A program made the translations under genes and the position numbers. 64,000 nt of DNA. Origin: Luidia sarsii (taxonomy: Eukaryota > Echinodermata > Asteroidea > Paxillosida > Luidiidae). Shown in pieces: positions 1 to 27,754 of this stretch. Under the pieces are notes generated by a model that ran no database searches, was not told where the DNA came from, and saw nothing but the letters and a program-made list of their open reading frames with translations. How positions within the stretch are numbered: position 1 is the first letter of the stretch; the number at the start of each line of letters is the position of its first letter. The stretch spans positions 5,422,832 to 5,486,831 of the forward strand of contig OX465114.1 in the NCBI GenBank assembly GCA_949987565.1, read 5' to 3'.

Positions 1-1200
1 CAACCACTTGCCCCCCAAAATGGACACAGTTTTGGTTTACCCGGCGTAGAGCCTAGCATGGATCGAGCTACTCCCTTTACCTCCACGAATACATGTACAT
101 ACAATGTACCAACAAACCACTCGATGGCTCGTAAAATAGTTGTCAACCGGACGACATCAGTCGACAGTAATAATATGCTGCACCTCCATTGGTACTCTGG
201 TAAAGTGGTAGTCCATGCTTCACTATTCCTACATTATACGGGCCATAACACACAATACGTCAATAGCCTTGGTGGTTATTGTGCGTTTAGTTTTTCCCTA
301 CCCTTCTTTTACGTTTTACGATGTAGGTATTATACTAAAAACTGTCCTTTACATTACCTTTCTCGATCACCGTTCGTCATATTTCGAGGGTTGTACATGT
401 ATGTACATGATGTACAGTACATACATGCAGTGAAGAAGCAGATTACGTAATACTGACACTAACAGTAACAACACTTATCTACAGCGATAACAGAACATGT
501 ATTTCGTACACACGTAGCTCGGTTGTTCGCGGTCCACCAGTCCTGTCACGTAGTACATGTACACGTACCGTGGAGGGCTGGTCACTCACACAAGTATATT
601 GCTTCGAGAAAAGTTGTGCCACGTCCTTCATGCTTGGACTACTATATTAAAAAAAAAAAAAAAAAAAATTAAAAGGCGATTGTAAGGGTCCAAGTTATTT
701 GACCGGACTAGTACTATACTAGTGTGTAACGGCCCTAAGTTAGTACAGTAATGTAGTGACGACATGAATATCCACGGAAAGAAGAGTTTCTTTTGTTTAT
801 AGTAGACACTTAGCCATGGTTATGCACCATGGCATAACTCTTTCTACTAGTATTGACACTGACAATAATGCTGTTTTTTTGTATGCTACCGCGGGCCGGG
901 TCATCTTCCATCGAACATCTATTATTCTACATCTGCAGTACTGCTTTCAACATGCTAATACTAGTATTACTATTAGTAATAACTAATAATACAAAACAGT
1001 AATAAAATTAAATAATTTGAAATAAATAATAAAGCAAGCCGTAGGCCTATATGCATCTACCTTACCCGATAGCGAGATTTCCCGAAGGAAAGAGCCAAAA
1101 CCCAGTCCTAAGTGCTATTACTTCTATTACTATTAGTATTACAATTCAGGTTTTTTTTTAAGCCGGGAGGAGACCCCCCCCCCTCTTCTAGGAAATTGCT
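1..1200. other. Upstream intergenic DNA, no gene recognised
   Basis: I see no credible gene here. Open frames up to 130 codons are present but have no recognisable homology or splice context. The stretch holds several ACATGTAC-type palindromic words, a poly-A run near 650-668, and at about 673-710 a fragment related to the ends of the foldback family described at 23674-24495 (GGCGATTGTAAGGG followed by a GGACTAGT end). Confidence 0.6.
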
Positions 1201-1204
1201 ACTA

Positions 1205-1341
1205 ACACGCGGGAAAACTTTCGCGCCATAGAGTATGCAATGCAACGTAGTATTTAATTCGCTGTAAGTTTCCGGATTGGAACTGCCGGGCCAATCAGAA
1301 CTGACGTCACAGAACGCTTGGACCGGTAAACAACGTTCAAG

Positions 1342-1347
<6 letters not shown>
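1205..1347 (+). promoter_or_regulatory. MSH2 promoter: paired E2F-like sites, CCAAT boxes, CRE, YY1-like start
   Basis: The block just upstream of the MSH2 ATG holds GCGGGAAA (1209-1216) and TTTCGCGCC (1219-1227), which match E2F consensus in opposite orientations. An inverted CCAAT box lies at 1276-1280 and a direct one at 1291-1295. A perfect palindromic CRE, TGACGTCA, is at 1302-1309. AAGATGGCG at 1339-1347 overlaps the start codon and resembles the YY1 core found at many TATA-less promoters. I see no TATA box. This is the usual layout of a replication-linked housekeeping promoter, which suits MSH2. Site occupancy is inferred. Confidence 0.7.
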
Positions 1348-17739
<16,392 letters not shown>

Positions 17740-18440
17740 ACTGAAACAAACTTGGAAAGGTTCTTGTTACCAACCTATTTAAGAGGATTGACAAGCACAA
17801 ATGACTCAGCTGAGTCTGAAACCAGACTTGGAAATCCATTGAGCCTGTCTTATACACATTTATATTGGGCTTTGTGAACCATATACACTGTACATGTACA
17901 TGTATATGTATGTATGAATATCATTAGACGCTCAATGTACATGTAGAAGTCATAAGTGTGTGATAAAACCAACATGTAATGAGCTAATGTATTAACTATT
18001 TTGACCTTTCATAAAAACGTCGAGTGCGTAAGGTCTGTAAAAAGTACTCATTACATTTTCCAGTTTGACCAACGTCCATTTAATGTAGCATAAACCAAGG
18101 TGAAAAATTACCCAGGATTAAATCAAAGTTTTTATCTTTAACATCGCATAATTAATTAGCTAGTTTCTTTCCAAATGTTTGGAATGATTATCTTGTTCAT
18201 TATGTCACTAGTTGACTACTTGTGCAGAAAATCATTAATTGTCAGTCTTTTACTGATATAAACAAGCTTTCCTAAAAGTGGTATGATTTGCACTAAATTG
18301 TCCCACACTGCCAGTTTGAATAATTATCAGTTTTCTAGTGTCATATGCTAAACATTTTTGTATGATTTGTTACTCAGTACTCATGTTCTGCCATCCTTTT
18401 GATAATGAAGAATAAAACTATTTTCATGACAATTTTCTGC
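17740..18440 (+). other. MSH2 3' UTR with AATAAA
   Basis: AT-rich non-coding sequence after the TAG stop. A canonical AATAAA is at 18411-18416, followed within 30 bases by T/GT-rich sequence (CTGCTCTTTCTGTTGTG), which fits a cleavage/polyadenylation region. The exact cleavage site is not visible. Confidence 0.6.
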
Positions 18441-19800
18441 TCTTTCTGTTGTGAATTTCCCCCTCCATGAATTGGTAATGCAAAGCCAAGGGATTTATTT
18501 AAACTGACGATCCAAAGATAGGTGCCTATTAAACTTCCCAAAGGCTTCTGGGCATATTGTGATCTTGTAGTGTGATCTTGAAACAATGTCGGTATTGGCC
18601 TATCCCAACATCAGTCCCTAGGTAGGGTAATTACTTGGAGAATGATATGCCAAAGGATAGGCCTACACTGTCCATCATTGGTTGTCATATCTAACAGCTG
18701 GACTCGAAGGCTGATGTAGCTGTTGATGCTTCTTCACGACATCTTTTGATCTTGATCAGGATCATTGGGTGAAATGAGTGAGGAGCATCTTCACCTATGG
18801 GCTACAAATTTGGCTCATTGTGGGTGGGTATATAACCACTTGATAGCAAATCCTTCCTTGGTACACTGTGTAGTGTTCTTCGTGGCTGTTACTGGCGGTT
18901 GACCATCTAGGAGCCTGTACGTGGTTGCTGCGGATAGTGGTGGTATCATGGGCTGCATGTGGCTTTAAGTGGCACTAACGTTTATACTTCATACTGCACC
19001 GGGTCGTTTACCAGGATGACGGTCAGCACCGCCACCACTGTACCACCAACAGTGCGGCTGGGGTCTTTGCCATTGCCCTGTACAACACTGATCCCATTGA
19101 AGCCTAAATTGGGAAGCAGTGGCCAGTGCTGGCGTCTATCATTCAGATATTTGTCAGACGCGTCTATCCCTCTACTGCCATAAGATGTTACACCCATAAA
19201 ATGGCACTTAAGAATATTACAATAATTTGGTGTTGTGATGACCCTGAAACAAATAACGGGATGTCATCAGGCAAGCGTACTGGTATACAGGAATGATAAG
19301 ATGAAGGGTCTTATTTATCATTTACAATAGAGTATGTATTCCTGATAATTTTCATACGAGCTTGATGAAAAGCAGTTTCCGCTGATAATTGGCATGTGTT
19401 GTGAAATCCCATCTGGAATCACCCGTACCAACAAACAGTAGTGGTCTTAAGGGTACACCATTGGAAGGTCGAAGAATCGTTTCCATACTTTGTCAATCAA
19501 TGTATCCATAAATTAACACCTGCGTAAGTTGTGGCTCGATCCGTCAAGTCAGCCATAATTACATAATGAGAAAAACTGTGGAAACGAAATGAAATGCCAA
19601 CCCTTGTCAGACATGGAGGGCTGTATTTGTAAAAGGAACTCTGTTCCACGTAGCGAGACTTGGACATTCATCTATCAAATTTGGAATGTATCCTCCCTTT
19701 AATCATAGAGCAAGGTCCTCGCTCTATGCCTCAGGCCTAATACATGCATATAGGTACTGTTTTGCTTGGTCATTTATGGGGTGCAAAATTGACATTTATT
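18440..19800. other. Intergenic, no gene recognised; one dispersed repeat
   Basis: An ATG-initiated 71-codon minus-strand frame at 18982-19197 has one hydrophobic stretch (TVVAVLTVILV) but no recognisable family and no clear splice partners. 19440-19640 (GGGTACACCATTGGAAGG ... GACATGGAGGGCTGTATTTG) is a copy of a dispersed repeat also found at about 30505-30652. Nothing else stands out. Confidence 0.5.
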
Positions 19801-19803
19801 CCT

Positions 19804-19962
19804 GTAATAGAGATATCTCTATTGCTAATAGAGATTACCTCTATTAGCAATAGAGTCTCTAATCCTAATACTGTAATAGAGATATCTCTATTGCTAATAG
19901 AGATTACCTCTATTAGCAATAGAGTCTCTAATCCTAATACTGTAATAGAGATCTCTACTAAC
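19804..19962. repeat. 69-bp tandem repeat with internal hairpins
   Basis: The unit starts at 19804, 19873 and 19942 (the last partial), each beginning GTAATAGAGATATCTC. Inside each unit CTCTATTGCTAATAGAG and CTCTATTAGCAATAGAG are mutually complementary, so every unit can fold on itself. Confidence 0.85.
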
Positions 19963-19977
19963 AATTATAGAGATATC

Positions 19978-20426
19978 TCACCCGTGAAACCATCCCACGC
20001 ACCCATCTTTGGATTAAGTGAGAATCACCGATTTGAATACTGGTAATTTCTTTTAATCCCGTTTGGGGGAAAAGGAGAAATTTCCCCTCAGGTGATCGAG
20101 AAGATTCTTTCCCGTTCGACGAGCCAAAATGTGGCCATCTTTGATTTCAAATTGAAACGGTATATAAGCAAATCGATGACGTTTTTCGCGACCATAGGAG
20201 TCAACGCACACACTCACACAGACCCACTGCGCCCACGGACCTGTCAAAACGTCATCGATTTATTGAAATCGGTTATTCTCACTTAATCCAAAGATTGGAT
20301 GTTTTCGGGGTAAAATCTGCGGGGGGGTTGGTCGAGGTAGTCATGGAGTCGAACATATAGTTAGTTTATCGGGTTCAGTTTCCCAGCAGGATTTCTTGGA
20401 CCCAACTGTCGCCCGACTCCCTCAAA
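19978..20426. mobile_element. Partial foldback element of the 23674-24495 family
   Basis: Shares CCGTGAAACCATCCCACGC, TTTGGATTAAGTGAGAATC, GTTCGACGAGCCAAAATG, AAATCGATGACGTTTT and TCTTGGACCCAACTGTCGCCC with the intact element at 23674-24495. The left outer arm is missing. No coding frame. Confidence 0.75.
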
Positions 20427-20444
20427 AAAGAAAAAGGAAAAAAA

Positions 20445-20554
20445 GGGCCAACAAACTTTCAAATTCGGAAACAAACCACAACCTTGATTTTCAGGTTTTG
20501 TCAGACCGAGACGAAGCCTAAGCTCGAGCCTAAGCCTTCATTTCGAAAACGGCC
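20445..20554. repeat. Truncated GGCCGTTTTCGAAATGAAGG-type MITE
   Basis: Right half of the element seen whole at 37603-37828 and 39448-39694: AAATTCGGAAACAAACCACAACC ... CATTTCGAAAACGGCC. The left inverted repeat is absent. Confidence 0.6.
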
Positions 20555-20559
20555 TTAGT

Positions 20560-21270
20560 TACCCCAATTTGATCACTGTAATTCCCACCAAAAGGCCTTA
20601 TGTTAATTACTTACACTGAATCTCATTGGATCCAAACTGAAATTTTGTCAGAGTATAAAACATTAGCTTTGATTGGCCAAGGACAGGATGATACCTACAT
20701 TCATTGGACGAAAATTAGGGGGTTCTGATTGGTTCGATGCTCCAGTGGTGAATCCCACAAAATTGTCTATAGTACATGTATAAGGTTTCACATACGCATC
20801 ACTCGCCATAGGGAAAGTACTGATCGAAGGCCTCTTATTTGTCAATGAATCCTACTTTGCCACAGATTTGCCTGGGAGGTTAAACACTAACGTACCGTAC
20901 TCTATGAAGATTCAATGTCTGAATTCACTGAATTATTATATTATTCACGATCACGAATACCACAGTGTACATGTAGGGGCAAAATACTAGAACAAATTTA
21001 GGACATTCAAAAGGCAATGGTCTTTGGAAACAGTCGCGTTAAAACAAGAAATCTACACCTGGACCGCCTTTCCGTCGTGTGGGAGAATGAAGTCAAACCA
21101 ATAATGCTCTCCAAATAGAGCCAAATGGATGGAAAATGTGTATCAACGTAGGCGAACACACTATTGGACATACCTAGACGTATTGGATCAAACACTTGGT
21201 CAATGGAAGAGGAGAAAAGGGAGGTTTTTTTTAATGCGTGAATTTATATTTCCCTTTCACTTGAAATGAG
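20560..21270. other. Intergenic, nothing recognised
   Basis: Unique-looking AT-rich sequence. Short frames of about 60 codons on both strands have no visible homology or splice context. Confidence 0.5.
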
Positions 21271-21276
21271 ATTTGA

Positions 21277-21490
21277 AGGTTTGCATGGTGAGAATAGCAG
21301 GATAATTAGGTTTGCGGAGACACCATGTAAATTCTCTTTTGTGAGTAAGTATGGTTCTGAAGAGAACCGGAGGAACTTGACGTTTCGAATAGTGTACTCT
21401 GCTCGTCTTCAGGAGACTGCTGGATTCCAACTTGATCTTGGGTCTGGTGGCTGGATCCTGGGGTGGTGGAAGGAAATGCTGTGCAGGTAC
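21277..21490 (-). mobile_element. Inverted 3' tail of the Penelope-like element
   Basis: On the minus strand this matches the tail at about 25430-25684: TCCAGCAGTCTCCTGAAGACGAGC, CACACTTACTCACAAAAGAG-like sequence, then GTCTCCGCAAACCTAATTATCC. It carries a hammerhead-like core at 21379-21412. The copy is 5' truncated and non-coding. Confidence 0.7.
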
Positions 21491-21499
21491 CTGTCCGTG

Positions 21500-23670
21500 T
21501 GCGTGGGTTTGCGGTATACACTGCGGTCAAGTCCTCAGTCAACCGAACCCTCCTCAGGAGGGCCTACAATAATTATATGCGACAGTGAGCACCTGCCCCA
21601 ATAGACCGTGGGACAAGTGCCCAAAAGTGCTTGTTGCGTGGCTCAACTCACGCGCCTACTTTCTATTTACACAATCCGACAGAAATAAATATAGTATCCC
21701 ACTTACAGGTTGTTCTTTTTCTCAACTCTTGCACGTTAATGAGCTTGAATGAAAAAACGATGTGTATTTCTTCGTTTATTTCTTACGGAATGTGCCTAAA
21801 AATCAACGTAGTCTGGTGCTATTAAAAGCCATACAATGACGTCTTCAGAATCACACATGGTGTAACTTCAAATCACAAATCAGAATTTTAAGTGTGGAAC
21901 AAATGAGTCTAGCATTATCCCAAAATTTCAGAATTGATTGAAAATTAATGAAGATCACTTGCTGATTGTTCCAACTGCTTGTTTTTGTCATTGAAATAAA
22001 AACCCTTATTTTTTTTTCAGCTGTTGCGGGTTATTTCATACCAAGTACATGTACATGTATCTATCAATAATAAAATTGCAGGGCTCACAGCCAGTAACAT
22101 TTACAGTAAATTCTGATTAATGCAAAGTGGTAGCTTGAGAGTTCATGTTTCCTGTAATGTACCGGTATTTGCCAGATGACTAACAGTTTCAAAAGGAAGT
22201 ACATTTTATGCATCTATCTGTTTATATTTGGGAAAATGACAGAATGAAAATCTAGACAAAATATTCAATATTTTAGAGACTTGGCTTTAATACTTGTCAT
22301 CCTTTTATACGTACATACTACATACATGTGTATACCAAATATTATAGTTTTCAGTCTTTTTTCAATAGAAAAGTAAATGGGTGAGAATGATGTCAAACAC
22401 TGCATACTCCTATTATTCTGTGTTTTACTGTCTGCAGTGAACAATCTTGTTGCAGAAATTGTTTAGTGCAAAAAGTCTTCACTTCAGACAAAATGCATTT
22501 TCATTTTTATCATTTGATAAGCCATGTAAATAAAAAACACCATGTTATATCTAAAAACCATGTAAATGGATTTGACATATTGATTAAACTCTTGTTTTAA
22601 GAAAAAAAAAGTTTTTGCTCTCATAATCTCTACATAGACTACCAGTTGGTGGGAGAAATCTGCCTCAGCTTTTAAGGTTTTTCATCACTATCCACGGGAA
22701 TCCACTAAGTCTACTAGATCCTTGCCATGAACACTGAGGAGAAAAGCTTCATCCTTCTGATGTGCAGCCTTGAGGAGCAAACCTCCTGTCTTGGTCTCGC
22801 TTTGTACAAGTTGCTGAAGTCTTCTCTTCCTCATCAGCGGATCTGTCTGCCACTGATGGCAACGACAGATGATGCATTTGTGTGGAAGGCTGGAAGCACA
22901 TGTCTCCTGTCAGAAGTGGATACCCCTGCCCCTTTGAATACAGGAAACATTTTTCAGTAGGTGGTAGGATGTCATATCTCATTTGACTGTACAACTGGAA
23001 CAAACAAAATAAGTATTTCTGAAAATGTCAATGAGTTCTTTTCTAACATGTCTAATGTCACATATTTTGTCATTTGACCAATGTGGTTCCATAACAAAAA
23101 CAAAATGCATGGGTCCTTTGAGCTACATTTCCGTGCCAGTAAATATAGCTCAAAGCATTAAACTGTTGTTAAATTGTTTAGGAAAGGATTCCAACGACAT
23201 AATTAGAAAATAATGTAAATATTTGAAATAATGGAAACGTGAGCATTGTTTCTCTTTGCAGACCTTAAGTCATGTTTTCCTTCCTCCATGCCCATATGAT
23301 TATGAATATGATATGGTTGGGTGTAATAAAATAAAACCATGAAAACAAAGAAAACACACGTGTAGGCCATTTATTGTTTTTCGACAATACCTTCTAACAC
23401 GAGATCTGACCATCGAGGTAGAAACTTAAGACGTGTTCCCACTGGACTTAATTTTGTCAAACTACCAAGGCTGAGCGGAAGAATGACAAAGTTAAGTCTA
23501 GTGGGGATGCTCGGTAAACGGACGTCCCTGTCAAGTTACCGCTACCGTGATGTAAAACTAACAGGGCGAGAGGAGTCGCGGAAGACTCCGCTCAGCCACG
23601 GTAACTTAACAGGGCTGCTTAAAAGTCAAGTGGGAATAGCCCTTAAGCTCCATAGTCCGACATGTATATC
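21500..23670. other. Intergenic, no gene recognised
   Basis: The stretch 22680-23003 has overlapping frames of about 77 (+) and 84 (-) codons and somewhat higher GC. It could be a decayed or unrecognised exon, but I find no family motif. The rest is AT-rich. Confidence 0.45.
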
Positions 23671-23673
23671 GTT

Positions 23674-24495
23674 AGTCCGAGTAACTTGGGCCATTACAAT
23701 CGCTCTTTTTAAAAATGTTGAGATTTCGGGCGATGTAGGGTCCAAGAAAAACTGCTCGGAATCCCGTCAAACTAACTATGTGTTCGACTCCACGACTAGA
23801 CTACCCCGACCCAAACCCCCAGATTTTACCCCGAAAACACCCGTAAAACCATCCCATGCACCCACCTTTGGATTAAGTGAGAATCACCGATTTCAATGCT
23901 GATCTTTTGTTTTACTCACGTTTGGGGAAAAAGAAGAAATTTTCCCTCAGGTTATCGAGAAGATTCTCTCCTGTCCGACGAGCCAAAATGCGGCGGCCAT
24001 CTTTTATTTTAACGGCACACGCAACCGCTACACGCAACACGCAAATCGATGACGTTTTGACAGGTCCGTGTGCGCAGTAGGTCTGTGTGAGTATGTGCGC
24101 GCGCACACATGCGTTGACAGTTTCTTGACACCTATGGTCGCGCAAAACGTCATCGATTTGCGTGTATACCGTTTCAATTTGAAATCAAAGATGGCCGCTG
24201 CATTTTGGCTCGTCGGACGGGAGAGAATTTTATCGATTACCTGAGGGAAAATTTCTCCTTTTCCCCTAAATGTGAGTAAAACAAATGACCAGTATTGTAA
24301 TTGATGATTCTCACTAAATCCAAAGATGGGTGCGTGGGACGGTTTCACGGGTGTTTTCGGGGTAAAATCTGGGTGTTTTGGTCGGGGGTAGTCATGGAGT
24401 AGAACACGGGATTCCAAGCAGTTTTTCTTGGACCCTACATCGCCCGTTATCTCAATTTTTTTTTTAAGGGCGATTGTAAGGGAGTTACTCGGACT
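23674..24495. mobile_element. Foldback element, about 820 bp, with long inverted arms
   Basis: AGTCCGAGTAACTTGGGCC at the left is mirrored by AGGGAGTTACTCGGACT at the right. Further inward, GATTTCGGGCGATGTAGGG, ACCCCGAAAACACCCGT, TTTGGATTAAGTGAGAATC, GACGAGCCAAAATGCGGC and CGCAAATCGATGACGTTTTG all have inverted partners. The centre is a GT/GC-rich stretch near 24090-24110. No transposase is present, and no clear target duplication was found. Confidence 0.8.
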
Positions 24496-24670
24496 AGTAT
24501 ATCATCATAAAAAATAATAAGTTATTAGGCTTACCTGTGTGTCCTGTCATTGTGTCAATGCAGTGGAGTGGGACCATGTGCATGATGAATGATTGATGGA
24601 AGTGGAAGTTGGTACGTTTGTTTGACTATCAGTTGGCCGTCTGAGTTGAGCAATTAAAAAACGGTAAGCT

Positions 24671-25243
24671 TTGTCGATTTGGCCCACGGTCTACGAGAAC
24701 TCCACCACATCACCACAGCGATGCAGTGCAATGGCTACAACCCAACCCGGATCTCCACACAAGACCCTGGACCTCCCCCGGCCAAAGGGTCACCTATACC
24801 CAAAGCCAACCTGTTGGGCCCCTAGTTACATCACTCTCCCCTACTTTGGTACTACCTCCCACCACATCCAGCGGCTTCACAAGCACATCATTCGGGCGTT
24901 TCACACAACCCCCCTGAAGATACAACACCTGCTGACTTCCCACAAGGACCGCCAAGACCCCCACCTCAGACCAGGTGTTTACAAGATCCTGTGCCAATGT
25001 GGCAAGGTGTACATCGGCGAGACTGGAAGGGACCTCCCTACCAGACTCAACGAACACCGAGCCCATAGCAGGAAAGGAGATTTTGACAAGTCCTCGATTG
25101 TCAAACACTCCTACACCGAAGACCACACCATCCACTGGAACCAAGCCAAGCTCATCACCAGCATCGAGCATCGGTACCCCCGGCGCATCAGGGAAGCCAT
25201 CGAGATATACAGACACAACACTGTCCCCCAAGACAGGTGTTAA
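24671..25243 (+). pseudogene. Penelope-like element GIY-YIG endonuclease fragment (5' truncated)
   Basis: The open frame (190 codons from a non-ATG start) carries PSYITLPYFGTTSHHIQRLHK followed by PGVYKILCQCGKVYIGETGR, LNEHRAHSRKGDFDKS and RREAIEIY-like sequence. These are the linker and GIY-YIG nuclease domain that follow the reverse transcriptase in Penelope-like retroelements. The GVY and YIG blocks are at about 102-104 and 114-116. The CxC (108, 110) and two later His (about 129 and 146) fit the CCHH finger of this clade. The reverse-transcriptase part is absent, so this is a dead, truncated copy. A 153-codon minus-strand frame is its shadow. Confidence 0.85.
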
Positions 25244-25684
25244 CATCAGCGACATCTGGCACCCTATCCTAACCCCCCCCCCCCCCTGTCTGATGGGTCT
25301 CCTATACCCTAGGACAACTAGGCCCCCCTCCCACTAGTCTCCCGCTTGGCAACAGTTGTTGACTCCCCTAGCAGTCCACCACTTATGACGCACATGAGCA
25401 CACACACAGTACACCCACAACAGTAAATTACTAGGATCCTGTGCAGCATCCCTTGTTCCCGCCTTTACAGTTCCCGCCTTCACCCTTCACTGAGCTAATC
25501 CTCTCACCAGGATCCCTCTCTACACTACATAAGTCCCACTCCCAGTTGGAATCCAGCAGTCTCCTGAAGATGAGCAGAGTACAGCTGTTCAAATCAGAAC
25601 AGCTGTTCAATTCGGTTCTTTTTCAGAACCACACTTACTCACAAAAGAGAATTTATATGCTGTCTCCGCAAACCTAATTATCCT
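25244..25684 (+). mobile_element. 3' tail of the Penelope-like element
   Basis: Non-coding tail after the GIY-YIG frame. It includes CTCCTGAAGATGAGCAGAGTAC (decayed hammerhead-like core near 25564), CAGAACCACACTTACTCACAAAAGAG and a terminus GTCTCCGCAAACCTAATTATCC. The same terminus occurs at 1963-2220 and 21277-21490, which links those non-coding repeats to this retroelement. Confidence 0.75.
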
Positions 25685-25689
25685 TTCAG

Positions 25690-27500
25690 AGTATTGTGTG
25701 TTTGTGCGTAATGAGTGTGGTGTGGAGTTTCCCTTTGGATATCTGCCAATCTGTAATTAGTATATCCTTCAGACACCCTACACATAATGAATCGACATTC
25801 ATTATAGCACGCTTCAAGAAAACAGGAACCCACATAGATTAAGTATTACGCATGCTATTAACATAATAGGCCTATGTATTCTGTCCTGAGTATAGAGCTT
25901 AGGTCTTATGGTGGGTGCAACTGAATAACTATTTCATATTATTATGGGTAATATAATGACAATGCATTACATTTAATGTCGAGTGATTGGTTTTGATTAT
26001 GAGCACATCCGACATATAAACATACATTTCCGGGTTGTTTGATTTAAATCACGTTAATCAAAATCCCTCCTTTGAATTGCGATTTAAATGGTTTTTTTTT
26101 ATTTCGCTGATTTAAACCACTTTTCTTACTGATCCATTCTTTGTGAAATGTTCCTTTAAAAAATGCAAAAATATTTGTAGATCATCAATTTTATAAGAGT
26201 GCTGTAATTGATTGTATGACAATCAGTTTGAACTCTCTGTGGTACAACAATTAGGCCTAGATCACAATCTATTTATACCAGACCAAGCCCTAATGGCCAA
26301 TACTAGTACATTCACACACTAGATCTCCAGACTAATCACGCTTGACTTTGTTGCAAACAAACTAATGAATGTCATATGCAGTATAGTTTGCTATATCTTG
26401 ATTCCATGGTAGAGGTAGCAAAAGCATATACTTTGTACATGTAGATAAAAAAATGATTGATGAATTGCATGTTGTTCAATGCAATCAATGATGGTCATGA
26501 TTGCTATTTTGCTGCGTATGGAAACAATTGACTTTGGAGGGGATTGAGGACTAATGTTGACTTTCCTCCATAGTCCATAGGATGAGGATGGGCATGACAA
26601 CTGGTCCGTGTAACAAGATAGGATTATATATGCCTGCCTTGTATAGTAGTAACTGAGCAATGTTTTAAAATACAGGCTGGTTCCCGCTGCTGTCCATCTA
26701 CAATTATGGGAACAGTGTCCTTTAAAAAGCATGAAGTAACTTGGGTCAATGTATTTCAAGGTATGGAGTAATGACAGATAGGTACAATGTAGTTTTTTCA
26801 GTCAGTTTCAGTTCTTATTTTGACAAAAGTAATAAATTGTTACAATGTTGGCCTCCTTGCATGTAAGCCTTCATTGTAGGCCGCTTGCAATAAACCTTTA
26901 GGAAGCTAAATCTTTTTGGAGAGGGGGTTTGTAGGGGAGTACCCCTCAACACTTTTATTTTTCTTTTCTTGTTTTTGTAGACATCAAAAAACTCTTGTCG
27001 ACATGTCGGGATATTTCTGTCGACATAACGCTTGTCGTCCACAGCACTAATGTACTGCTTGCACAATCACTAGCTCTTCAAGTGAAGACCTGGAATTGAT
27101 GTTCTCTGGCTATTTGTTTAATGGGAAAGATTGAGGTCCCAGCTTTAAAAAGCCTGTAAAGTATTCTGAATCATAATGTAGATTTGAGTATGGGTGCATT
27201 ATGTGATAATTTTGGCAATAATGAGGTCAACGCTGGCAGACTGAAATATTATTTAAAAAGATAAATACAAATCCGATTTTAATTATTTGAAAAATCGAAG
27301 AAACAAACCCCAAAACCCCAAACAAACACTGATATAGGCCTATTTGCAAGTAATATTTACTCTGTTTTTGGAGAATCGAAATACAGTCAGTAGGCCTTGT
27401 CGCTGTTTGATATAATACATTATACTGGAGTAAGAAACTGGCATGTTGGTCATTCAAAGTTTAGAAGATCAGCGCTGCCCATGCGAGATTATCATAATAC
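25690..27500. other. Intergenic, nothing recognised
   Basis: AT-rich sequence. 26040-26120 is a GATTTAAA-rich low-complexity stretch resembling the array at 48714-49330. 26401-26420 has the GGTAGAGGTAGCAA word of other repeats. No gene-like frame. Confidence 0.5.
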
Positions 27501-27524
27501 ATTGACTTGGGTATAATTTTATTC

Positions 27525-27754
27525 ATGCAGCCAATGGAAAGGCAGGAGCCGAGCTTGACTTGGACACACTCTGAGTGGGCCACTGGCCCGAAGCTGACCA
27601 ATATAAGCTGCGCGCAAGAGCACTCCACGCCAAACGTTTAAAGCTCTGTCTAGACTTGGCGGGCAGGCAAACCGATGGGCTTTCGCTTACGCTCTGCCTG
27701 AAGAGTTAGACCTTTGATTTGAGATATTTATTTCCGTTTCCTCGCTTGATAACG
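27525..27754 (+). promoter_or_regulatory. GPCR promoter region: CCAAT box and TATA-like element
   Basis: CCAATGG at 27531-27537 and CCAATATAAG at about 27598-27607 stand roughly 225 and 155 bp upstream of the receptor's ATG. The second combines a CCAAT core with a TATA-like ATATAAG and is followed by GC-rich CTGCGCGC. Transcription start near 27630 is inference. Confidence 0.45.

Noticed and set aside
58..450. 130-codon plus-strand frame at the window start
   Set aside because: Low-complexity composition rich in Tyr, Cys and His from TGTACAT-type words; no homology.
18982..19197. 71-codon minus-strand frame with one hydrophobic segment
   Set aside because: No family recognised, and I could not find partner exons with matching phase. 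Left as intergenic.
22727..23003. Overlapping 77- and 84-codon frames
   Set aside because: No motif, no convincing splice context, and both strands equally open.
24794..25255. 153-codon minus-strand frame
   Set aside because: Antisense shadow of the GIY-YIG frame at 24671-25243, which matches a known family.
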